Below are positions 53,356-61,322 of a stretch of 64,000 nt of DNA, piece after piece. Origin of the DNA: Dysgonomonas sp. UBA7710 (lineage in GTDB: Bacteria > Bacteroidota > Bacteroidia > Bacteroidales > Dysgonomonadaceae). Each line of letters starts with the position of its first letter. The first letter of the stretch is position 1. The notes below the pieces were generated by a model, which was not told where the DNA came from, searched no databases, and saw only the letters and a list, made by a program, of their open reading frames with translations. Made by a program: the position numbers and the translations under genes. The stretch lies in assembly GCF_002482385.1 (NCBI RefSeq), contig NZ_DLFW01000041.1:161041-225040 (forward strand), given 5' to 3'.

Positions 53356-54993
53356 ATGAAAACAAAAATATTATCATTCGGACTTTGTACCATTTTTATA
53401 TTGCTTAATATCACTTCTTGTACCGATCTGAAGAGTGATAGCTATGGAACAATCCCATCCGATCAGTATAAACCTACCACAGAAGAAGAAATAGGTTATT
53501 TAGTCAATGCTGCTTACGTGTCGTGGCGTGAAACGATGCTACTTTGGAATGGGGTTGTCCGTTCACAGGAACTTTGTGCCGACCAGGATGTTATACCGGG
53601 ACGTGATGGTATCGGTTGGGTTGACGGATATATCTATAAAAGATGGCATCAGCATACCTGGACATCAGAAGATGATGGTGTTCTTCAAGGATGGGCACGT
53701 ACATATAAGGGCATCAATACCTGCAATCGTTTATTATCTCAGATTGATGATGGAGCAATTGCAGTATCAGGAGAAACGAAAGATGCTCTGATTGCCGAAC
53801 TAAAAGTGTTACGTGCTTCTTATTATTACATTTTGGTGGATTTGTATGGGAATGTTCCTATCGTTACCGACTATAAAGATGTATCACTCCCTCAGCAATC
53901 AACACGGTTACAGGTGTATAATTTTATTATAGATGAATTAACTAATAACGTCGATCTCCTTTCAGAAACTCCCAGAGGTGCTCTTTACGGACGTATGAAT
54001 AAATGGGTTGGTTATACCATATTGGCAAAGATGTACCTGAACGCGGAAGTATGGAGCGGTACAGCCGAATGGCAAAACTGTATCGATGCATGTGATAAGG
54101 TGATTGATTATGCAAATGAATCAAAGGAATATGGCTTGGAAAGTGAGCAGAAAAACATCTTTGTAACTAAGAACGAGAACTCTAAAGAAATCATATTCGG
54201 TCTCCCTTTTGATGAAGTTTACGTAACTGACTGGAACGCTTTCGACTTCCACCTGTACACACTAGCTCCTGAAAACCAAACTACTTATGGATTCACTGCC
54301 AGACCTTGGGGTGGCGTTTGTGCTATTCCTCAGTTTATCGATTCTTATGATTCTGATGATATACGGTTAACTGAAAATTACATTTCAGGTCCGCAATACA
54401 CATCGCTTACCGGTACACAACCATTGGAGCGTAGTGATGGCGGAGGACAACTTATTTATATAAAATCTGTTCCTTCGATCGACAACTCGGATATGGCCGA
54501 TGGATTCAGATGGGGAAAATTTGAGTATGCAGAAGGTTCTACCAACCGCTTGAGCAATGATTGGCCGCAGTTCCGGTATGCAGATATTCTGATGATGAAA
54601 GCTGAAGCATTGATGAGATCAAATCAGGCCGGAGCAGGTGCACTTGTAACAGAAGTCAGGGAAAGAGCATTCAGGAATACCAATCCGGCAAAAGCTACTG
54701 TGACAGATGCAGAACTGAAACTGGGAAGTGTTTATGACTATGGTCGCCGCGATGTATACAGTACCACCAGCGAAGGTGGAAACGATATTCAATATGGTCG
54801 TTTCCTCGATGAATTAGGATGGGAATTTGCACAGGAAGGTCGCCGTCGTCAGGACTTGATCCGATTTGGAGTTTTCTCAGCTAAATCATGGTTTTCACAT
54901 GATGCCACAAAAAATAAGAACCGGGATCTTTACCCAATACCAAATTCCATATTACTAACTAACAGCAACTTAAAACAGAATCCGGGTTATTAA
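53356..54993 (+). CDS. SusD/RagB-family glycan-binding lipoprotein
   Basis: The 545-residue protein has a lipoprotein signal ending NITSC at residue 22, then TDLKSDSYGTIPSDQYKPTT, typical for SusD. Helical repeats include LIAELKVLRASYYYILVDLYG, and the C-terminal region has WPQFRYADILMMKAEALMRS, DELGWEFAQEGRRRQDLIRFG and NSNLKQNPGY. It is the surface lid for the SusC encoded 19 nt upstream. Normal family length. Confidence 0.95.
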   Translation: MKTKILSFGLCTIFILLNITSCTDLKSDSYGTIPSDQYKPTTEEEIGYLVNAAYVSWRETMLLWNGVVRSQELCADQDVIPGRDGIGWVDGYIYKRWHQHTWTSEDDGVLQGWARTYKGINTCNRLLSQIDDGAIAVSGETKDALIAELKVLRASYYYILVDLYGNVPIVTDYKDVSLPQQSTRLQVYNFIIDELTNNVDLLSETPRGALYGRMNKWVGYTILAKMYLNAEVWSGTAEWQNCIDACDKVIDYANESKEYGLESEQKNIFVTKNENSKEIIFGLPFDEVYVTDWNAFDFHLYTLAPENQTTYGFTARPWGGVCAIPQFIDSYDSDDIRLTENYISGPQYTSLTGTQPLERSDGGGQLIYIKSVPSIDNSDMADGFRWGKFEYAEGSTNRLSNDWPQFRYADILMMKAEALMRSNQAGAGALVTEVRERAFRNTNPAKATVTDAELKLGSVYDYGRRDVYSTTSEGGNDIQYGRFLDELGWEFAQEGRRRQDLIRFGVFSAKSWFSHDATKNKNRDLYPIPNSILLTNSNLKQNPGY

Positions 54994-55003
54994 AACAAGA
55001 TTC

Positions 55004-55037
55004 ATTACCGGTAGTATTAGCATATGCTACCGGTAAT
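55004..55037 (+). other. Hairpin after SusD gene
   Basis: ATTACCGGTAG (55004-55014) pairs exactly with CTACCGGTAAT (55027-55037) around a 12-nt loop. No T-run follows. It could be an mRNA-processing or stabilising element that separates SusCD from the enzyme genes. No full-consensus promoter was found between it and the GH51 start at 55154, though TACTTTAG near 55119 is -7-like. Confidence 0.5.
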
Positions 55038-55153
55038 AATTCCGAAACAATAACATATTTGACCGATTATTCATCCATTATGACTAATCTCTGGTCGTAA
55101 GAGGTCTGAAATAATACCTACTTTAGAATTATTAAATCTATAACCATAAAACA

Positions 55154-56695
55154 ATGAAAAAAAAACTTTTACTTACCGCTTTAGTTTTAGTTAGTTCCTT
55201 TTCAGCTTTCTCACAGCAAAAGGATGTATCTATCCGCATTTATCCCGAAAGAGGTAAGCAAATTATCAGTAAGCACATATACGGACACTTTGCCGAACAT
55301 CTCGGCACTTGTATCTATGGAGGCTTATGGGTTGGAAAAGATTCAAAGATACCCAATACAAAAGGCTACCGTACCGATGTGCTGAATGCTCTGAAAAAAC
55401 TTCAGATCCCTAACCTGCGTTGGCCGGGCGGATGCTTTGCCGATGAATATCACTGGATGGACGGGATAGGCCCGAAAGAAAACCGTCCGAAGATGGTTAA
55501 TAACAACTGGGGCGGAGTTGTAGAAGACAACAGTTTTGGAACGCACGAATTTCTCAATCTTTGTGAATTACTTGAATGCGAACCATATATCAGCGGAAAT
55601 GTAGGAAGCGGCACTGTCGAAGAACTTGCCAAATGGGTAGAATATATGACATCCGACGGTGATAGCCCGATGGCAAACCTGCGCCGTAAGAACGGACGGG
55701 ATAAAGCATGGAAAGTAAAATATCTGGGAGTTGGTAACGAAAGCTGGGGTTGTGGAGGAGACATGCTCCCCGACTATTATGCAGACTTGTATCGCCGTTA
55801 TGCCGTTTACTGCCGCAATTTTGACGGAAATAAACTCTTCAAAATAGCCAGTGGAGCCAGTGACTATGATTATAACTGGACAGATGTACTGATGAAAAAA
55901 GCCGGAAAGAAAATGCACGGGCTTTCACTTCATTACTATACGGTTACAGGATGGAGCGGCAGCAAAGGTTCGGCAACGGAATTCACTCCGGATGATTATT
56001 ATTGGACAATGGGAAAATGCCTTGAAATAGAAGAAGTCATTCAAAAGCATATGACCATTATGGATAAATACGACAAAGATAAAAAAGTAGGGCTCATGGT
56101 AGACGAATGGGGTACTTGGTGGGACGTGGAACCGGGTACTAATCCGGGATTCCTGTTTCAACAGAATACTATGCGCGATGCGTTTGTTGCCGCCCTCTCA
56201 TTGAATGTATTCAACAAGTATGGCGACCGCATTCAGATGGCTAATATAGCGCAGGTAGTCAATGTACTTCAATCAATGATATTGACCAAAGACGATAAGA
56301 TGACCCTGACCCCGACTTACCATGTCTTCGACATGTACCGTGTACATCAGGATGCAACTTATCTGCCGATGGATATTATCTCGGAGACAAAAGAGATAAG
56401 AGGCCGTAATGTAGCATTAGTAAATGCTTCTGCCTCACAAAAAGACGGATTGACACATATTACGCTGGCAAATATAGACCTGAATGCAGAACAGAATGTA
56501 AATATAGATTTCTCAAACGCGAAGATAAATAGTGTGAAAGGACGGATTCTGACCTCGAAAAACATTGAAGATCACAATACTTTCGAAAATCCTGACTTGG
56601 TAAAACCTCAGACCTTCACCGGTGCTAAAATAGAAAATGGCAAGCTAAATATCAAACTGCCGGCCAAATCGATTGTTGTTCTTGAAATAAAATAG
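55154..56695 (+). CDS. GH51 alpha-L-arabinofuranosidase, exported
   Basis: The 513-residue protein has a signal peptide ending SFSAFSQQ and the GH51 (beta/alpha)8 core: ISKHIYGHFAEHLGTCIYGG, NLRWPGGCFADEYHW, YLGVGNESWGCGG with the acid/base Glu (about 196), and GLMVDEWGTWWDVEPG with the nucleophile Glu (about 317). The C-terminal beta-sandwich ends LPAKSIVVLEIK. It releases terminal arabinofuranose from arabinan or arabinoxylan oligosaccharides in the periplasm. First gene of a five-gene run of enzymes on the same strand. Confidence 0.95.
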   Translation: MKKKLLLTALVLVSSFSAFSQQKDVSIRIYPERGKQIISKHIYGHFAEHLGTCIYGGLWVGKDSKIPNTKGYRTDVLNALKKLQIPNLRWPGGCFADEYHWMDGIGPKENRPKMVNNNWGGVVEDNSFGTHEFLNLCELLECEPYISGNVGSGTVEELAKWVEYMTSDGDSPMANLRRKNGRDKAWKVKYLGVGNESWGCGGDMLPDYYADLYRRYAVYCRNFDGNKLFKIASGASDYDYNWTDVLMKKAGKKMHGLSLHYYTVTGWSGSKGSATEFTPDDYYWTMGKCLEIEEVIQKHMTIMDKYDKDKKVGLMVDEWGTWWDVEPGTNPGFLFQQNTMRDAFVAALSLNVFNKYGDRIQMANIAQVVNVLQSMILTKDDKMTLTPTYHVFDMYRVHQDATYLPMDIISETKEIRGRNVALVNASASQKDGLTHITLANIDLNAEQNVNIDFSNAKINSVKGRILTSKNIEDHNTFENPDLVKPQTFTGAKIENGKLNIKLPAKSIVVLEIK

Positions 56696-56702
56696 TACAA
56701 CC

Positions 56703-57263
56703 ATGACTTTATCCAGACGAAATTTTATAAAAAAGGCTTGTTTGAGTAGCGCATGTATCTGCGGATTCAATACAATCTCCGGTGTTAACATCACCAACAA
56801 TGCTGAAACACTCAACGACGATCGGAGTGCTGTTATATTTCAAAAGTGGATATCGGAAATACTTACTAATCTGGATAACAATCTGCCTGAAACAGAGATC
56901 CGGAAATTAGTAAAATCTGCGTCTGTAGCCCATTATCAAAATTTAAACATGGATGTATCGTTAACTCCTTATATAGGAAAAATGGATGATTTCATTCAAT
57001 TTATAGAAAAAGAATGGGGTTGGATATTTAGTTACGAAGACAACGGAAAAGTTATATTGGCCGACGAAAACAAATCAGCCTGTGTATGTCCTCTGATCAA
57101 TAAGAAAGAGGCTGTCAGATACCCTGCATTATGTTTTTGCTCCGAAGGGTTTGCCGAAATGATGTTTTCCAAAGTGAACGGAAGTCCGGTAAAGGCAACT
57201 GTTATTTCTTCCATACAACGGGGAAATGAAAAGTGTGTTTATCGTATTATTCTGAAAGAGTAA
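56703..57263 (+). CDS. Small Tat-exported protein with Cys-rich C-terminal domain, function unknown
   Basis: The 186-residue protein starts with a twin-arginine signal, MTLSRRNFIKKACLSSAC, so it should be exported folded, possibly with a cofactor. The mature N-terminal half is helical. The second half contains CVCPLINKK, CFCSEGFAEMMFSKVNG and RGNEKCVYRIIL. This general pattern resembles V4R or thiazoline-carboxylate-hydrolase-like domains that bind small ligands, but identity is uncertain. It lies 7 nt after GH51 and 29 nt before GH31, so it is in the operon, yet it is not a recognised carbohydrate enzyme. Confidence 0.75.
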   Translation: MTLSRRNFIKKACLSSACICGFNTISGVNITNNAETLNDDRSAVIFQKWISEILTNLDNNLPETEIRKLVKSASVAHYQNLNMDVSLTPYIGKMDDFIQFIEKEWGWIFSYEDNGKVILADENKSACVCPLINKKEAVRYPALCFCSEGFAEMMFSKVNGSPVKATVISSIQRGNEKCVYRIILKE

Positions 57264-57292
57264 AAATCTGAAAATTCAATCATTAATTAATT

Positions 57293-59716
57293 ATGGTTAG
57301 TATTAGAAAGAATAGCTTACTATTCATTTTATTCATCATAGCCGGGCAATTATTCGCCCAGACATATCAAGAGACTGACAAGGGAATAAAAACAAATGTA
57401 CAGTCGATGGATGTAGAAATACAATTCTACAGTCCGGCAATCGTACGCGTAATAAAATCTCCGGAAGGCAGAGTTTTCAAAAAGGAAAGTCTATCGGTAA
57501 TCAAAACACCGCAAACAACAGCATTAGACATCAATCAGAATGGGAATATAGTATCCCTGAACAGTGAATTGCTGCAAGTTACCGTCAATCTGAATACAGG
57601 AAAAGTTGCTTACTCCGACAAAGCCGGAAAAACTCTTTTTACAGAAAAAGATTATGGCACACAATTCTCCAACTTCAATAATGCAGGAAGTAAGACATTC
57701 AGTGTGCGTCAGGCCTTTCTTCTCGACAAAGACGAAGCCATTTACGGGTTAGGCCAGCAACAAACGAATAAACTGAACCAGCGCGGAGAAAAAATATTCA
57801 TGCGTCAGCGCGCCTTATACGCAAGCATTCCTTTTATACAATCGGTGAAAGGATATGGTATATTCTGGGACAACTACTCTCCCACCACATTCAATGATAA
57901 TCCGCAGGAGATGTCTTTCGACTCGGAAGTAGGCGAATGCTCCGATTATTATTTCATGTACGGTAAAAGCGGGGACGGAGTTATCGCCCAGATGCGTGAC
58001 CTAACAGGACAGGCCCCGATGTATCCGTTGTGGACATTCGGATTCTGGCAATCAAGAGAAAGATATAAGAGCCAGAAAGAGATGATGGAAGTAGTGGATA
58101 AATACAGGCAACTGGGCATTCCTCTCGATGGTATTATACAGGACTGGCAATACTGGGGACCTAATACCAACTGGAACTCTATGAGCTTCGACAATCCGGA
58201 ATTTCCCGATCCGCAAGGTATGATCGACCATGTACATAAACAAAATGCGCATATCATGATTTCTGTCTGGGCCTCATTCGGCCCTGATACGAAACCATAT
58301 AAGGTGATGAAAGAAAAAAATATGTTGCTCGACTTTATCACATGGCCGGCTTCCAGTACTGACACATGGCCGCCCGACCCGAATAAGCCTTCGGGTGTAA
58401 GGGCTTATGACGCCTATAATCCTGAAGCTCGCGACATTTATTGGGATTACATGAATAAAGGACTTTTTTCGAAGGGGATAGATGCATGGTGGCTCGACTC
58501 CACCGAACCCGACCATCTGGATGTCAAAGAATCCGACTTCGATATACCCACCTATCTCGGTACTTTCCGCAGTGTACGCAATGCATTCCCGCTTCAATCG
58601 AACAAAGGTGTGTATGAACATCAGAGAGCTACCGCGTCAGATAAACGTGTCTATTTGCTCACCCGATGCGCTTTTGCCGGACAACAACGATATGCAGCTA
58701 ACACCTGGTCGGGAGATGTAGTCGCAAAATGGGACGTTCTGAAAAGGCAAATACCTACCGGACTCAATTTCTCTCTTAGCGGCATTCCGTACTGGAATAC
58801 CGATATAGGCGGTTTCTTCCTATGGGAATATGAAGGAGAAGTAAGCAACAAAGCATATCACGAATTATATACACGCTGGTTTCAGTACGGTACATTCACA
58901 CCTATGCAACGTTCGCACGGTAGTGGTGTATCAAAAGAAATATATTTCTTCGGGAAGAAAGGTGATTGGGCTTATGACTCGGAAGAAAAGTATATCAACC
59001 TGCGTTATAGCATGATTCCTTACATGTATTCTACAGCCTGGGATGTAACCAGCAACTCCGGTTCATTCCTGCGTGCCTTATTTATGGATTTCAACGAAGA
59101 CAAAAAAGTGCACGATATAAGCAATCAGTATATGTTCGGCAAATCGTTCCTTGTTACACCTGTTACCGACCCGATGTATGTTTCCGCAGAAGAAAAAGAT
59201 AAATGGAAGAATCCGGTGGAAAATTTTAGCAAAATAAAGACTCAGGCAGTCTATTTGCCTCAGGGTACAGACTGGTTCGATTTCTGGACAGGCGAGAAAT
59301 TAAACGGAGGCCAAACTATCGATAAAGAAGTGCCGATAGATATCATCCCTTTGTATATAAGAGCCGGATCGATTATTCCTTGGGGGCCGAAAGTACAATA
59401 TGCCACCGAAAAGAAATGGGATAACCTCGAAATAAGGGTTTATACAGGGGCAGACGGAGAGTTCGTTCTGTACGAAGATGAAAACGACAATTATAATTAC
59501 GAAAAAGGGATTTATTCGACAATCAAACTTAAATGGAATGACCAAAGCAGGACTCTAACCATTGAAAACAAGAACGGAGACTTTCCGGGTATGCTGAAAA
59601 ATCGCAGATTCCGGATTGTACTCGTCAACCAACTGAAAGGGATTGGCGTTGAAAACTCTCTGAAGATAGATAAAGTAGTTACCTATAAAGGAAAAGAAGT
59701 TTCAATAAAACTCTGA
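57293..59716 (+). CDS. GH31 glycosidase, alpha-xylosidase-like
   Basis: The 807-residue protein has a signal peptide ending GQLFAQT, the N-terminal beta-sandwich (QAFLLDKDEAIYGLGQQQTN) and the GH31 barrel: PLWTFGFWQSRERYKSQKE, GIIQDWQYWG, AWWLDSTEPD with the nucleophile Asp, and AANTWSGDVVAKWDVLK with the acid/base Asp. The C-terminal domains end GKEVSIKL. The QSRERYKSQ and WWLDSTEPD signatures resemble bacterial alpha-xylosidases acting on xyloglucan or isoprimeverose more than starch alpha-glucosidases. The PA14 insert found in some of these is not seen. Substrate is therefore a guess. Confidence 0.88.
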   Translation: MVSIRKNSLLFILFIIAGQLFAQTYQETDKGIKTNVQSMDVEIQFYSPAIVRVIKSPEGRVFKKESLSVIKTPQTTALDINQNGNIVSLNSELLQVTVNLNTGKVAYSDKAGKTLFTEKDYGTQFSNFNNAGSKTFSVRQAFLLDKDEAIYGLGQQQTNKLNQRGEKIFMRQRALYASIPFIQSVKGYGIFWDNYSPTTFNDNPQEMSFDSEVGECSDYYFMYGKSGDGVIAQMRDLTGQAPMYPLWTFGFWQSRERYKSQKEMMEVVDKYRQLGIPLDGIIQDWQYWGPNTNWNSMSFDNPEFPDPQGMIDHVHKQNAHIMISVWASFGPDTKPYKVMKEKNMLLDFITWPASSTDTWPPDPNKPSGVRAYDAYNPEARDIYWDYMNKGLFSKGIDAWWLDSTEPDHLDVKESDFDIPTYLGTFRSVRNAFPLQSNKGVYEHQRATASDKRVYLLTRCAFAGQQRYAANTWSGDVVAKWDVLKRQIPTGLNFSLSGIPYWNTDIGGFFLWEYEGEVSNKAYHELYTRWFQYGTFTPMQRSHGSGVSKEIYFFGKKGDWAYDSEEKYINLRYSMIPYMYSTAWDVTSNSGSFLRALFMDFNEDKKVHDISNQYMFGKSFLVTPVTDPMYVSAEEKDKWKNPVENFSKIKTQAVYLPQGTDWFDFWTGEKLNGGQTIDKEVPIDIIPLYIRAGSIIPWGPKVQYATEKKWDNLEIRVYTGADGEFVLYEDENDNYNYEKGIYSTIKLKWNDQSRTLTIENKNGDFPGMLKNRRFRIVLVNQLKGIGVENSLKIDKVVTYKGKEVSIKL

Positions 59717-59896
59717 AATAGACAAACTTCTCTTCGCCGAAGCATGGCGCAGTAATACACCTGACAAAAAAAGAGGCAGAATGACTGGCAAAGCACTGGG
59801 GTTTGAAGATGAAATTTTAAGTCGGCGATAATTAAGGACAAAGCTGTTTATTCCGATCCCCTACCCGATTAATACATATTGATAAATTAATATTAT

Positions 59897-61285
59897 ATGA
59901 AGAAAAATTTTATTTACCTGTCATTATTGTTCACCGTCTTGCTCACAGCATGCGGAGGTAGTAAATCAACAGACTCCCGGGAAACGACGGAACTTCGCAG
60001 TCCGGTTATTCCCGGCTATTTTGCCGACCCTTCTATTGTACAATATGAAGGCAAATTTTATATGTATGCAACGGCTGACCCTTGGGGAGCAGAATTCCTC
60101 TCGTGTTGGGTATCGGATGATTTTCAGAACTGGACATTTCATCAGTTAAACTGGCCTACCAAGGCACTGTGTACTTCCCTTACATCGAATAATAACAATG
60201 TATGGGCGCCATCGGTCGTAAAAAAAAGAGATACTTTCTACATGTATGTATCGGTAGGCTCGGAAATATGGTGCGGCAAGGCTAAACATCCGCTGGGCCC
60301 GTGGGAGAATATGATGGGCGACCAACCGATGTTACCGTTCGACACCACTCGTTTTTACCATGTAATAGATGCCGAAGCCTTTATTGATGATGACGGCAAA
60401 GCCTATCTCTACTGGGGTTCGGGCTGGGATTGGATAAACGGGCATTGTTATGCAGCCGAACTGAATGATGATATGCATACGTTCAAAACAGAACCGAAAG
60501 AGGTTACTCCCGCTCATTATTTCGAGGGGCCGCTAATGATAAAGCACAGTTCGAAATATTACCTCACCTACTCGGAAGGAAAAACCATTGACGAAACCTA
60601 TGAAGTAAGGTATGCAGTGGGCGATACGCCGTTAGGCCCTTTCACCGAAGCTGAAAACAGCCCTGTTCTGAAAACAGCGGACAGCCTTAAGGTATATGGC
60701 CCCGGACATCATACCATCATGCCATTCGAAGGAAAAAATTATATCGTGTACCATCGTCACAGCCTTCCATTCAATACGGGAACAGCCTTCCGTCAGATAT
60801 GCATCAACGAACTTGAGTTTGACGGGCAGAACGGACAGATAAAGAATATCACGCCATACAGCGTACAGTCTTTCCCTAAACTTTCGCCAAAGGAAGTTAT
60901 TTACATCCAACCTGCATCAGTATCCGCAAGTTCGGAGAAAGAGGAATACACTGCTGTAAAGGATTTGACGGATAACGATTTCAGCACCTTGTGGAAAGCC
61001 TCGGAGACAGATGAAAACGCATGGATTAAAGCAGATTTCAAATCTGATACTTTCATCAAAACAATGGAAATACGATTCGAATATCCCTGGAAAACCTATT
61101 TCATAAAAGTAGAAAGTTCTGTGGACGGAAATGTATGGGAGACCATCGCCGACCATACAGAGAAAGGAATATCAGGTTCACCGGTAAATATTGATATAAA
61201 TAAAAAAGCTTCATATATCCGGATTGTATTCAATAGTTCCGTAAAAGAGCCCGTTCCGGCTATCTGGGATTTGTTTTTTTATTAA
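59897..61285 (+). CDS. GH43 glycosidase with C-terminal discoidin-like domain, lipoprotein
   Basis: The 462-residue protein has a lipoprotein signal ending VLLTAC at residue 19. The five-bladed GH43 propeller follows, with GYFADPSIVQYEGKFYMYAT (base Asp), FYHVIDAEAFIDDDGKAYLYWG (pKa-modulating Asp) and AHYFEGPLMIKHSSKYYLTY (acid Glu). Residues 330-462 form an F5/8 type C-like domain (ASSEKEEYTAVKDLTDNDFS, VESSVDGNVWETIADHTEKG), which may bind glycan. GH43 enzymes are arabinofuranosidases, xylosidases or arabinanases; subfamily was not assigned. The 180 nt upstream hold no clear promoter. Confidence 0.92.
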   Translation: MKKNFIYLSLLFTVLLTACGGSKSTDSRETTELRSPVIPGYFADPSIVQYEGKFYMYATADPWGAEFLSCWVSDDFQNWTFHQLNWPTKALCTSLTSNNNNVWAPSVVKKRDTFYMYVSVGSEIWCGKAKHPLGPWENMMGDQPMLPFDTTRFYHVIDAEAFIDDDGKAYLYWGSGWDWINGHCYAAELNDDMHTFKTEPKEVTPAHYFEGPLMIKHSSKYYLTYSEGKTIDETYEVRYAVGDTPLGPFTEAENSPVLKTADSLKVYGPGHHTIMPFEGKNYIVYHRHSLPFNTGTAFRQICINELEFDGQNGQIKNITPYSVQSFPKLSPKEVIYIQPASVSASSEKEEYTAVKDLTDNDFSTLWKASETDENAWIKADFKSDTFIKTMEIRFEYPWKTYFIKVESSVDGNVWETIADHTEKGISGSPVNIDINKKASYIRIVFNSSVKEPVPAIWDLFFY

Positions 61286-61322
61286 TATGATATATCCAAA
61301 TCAAATATAAACGTACTTTAGA

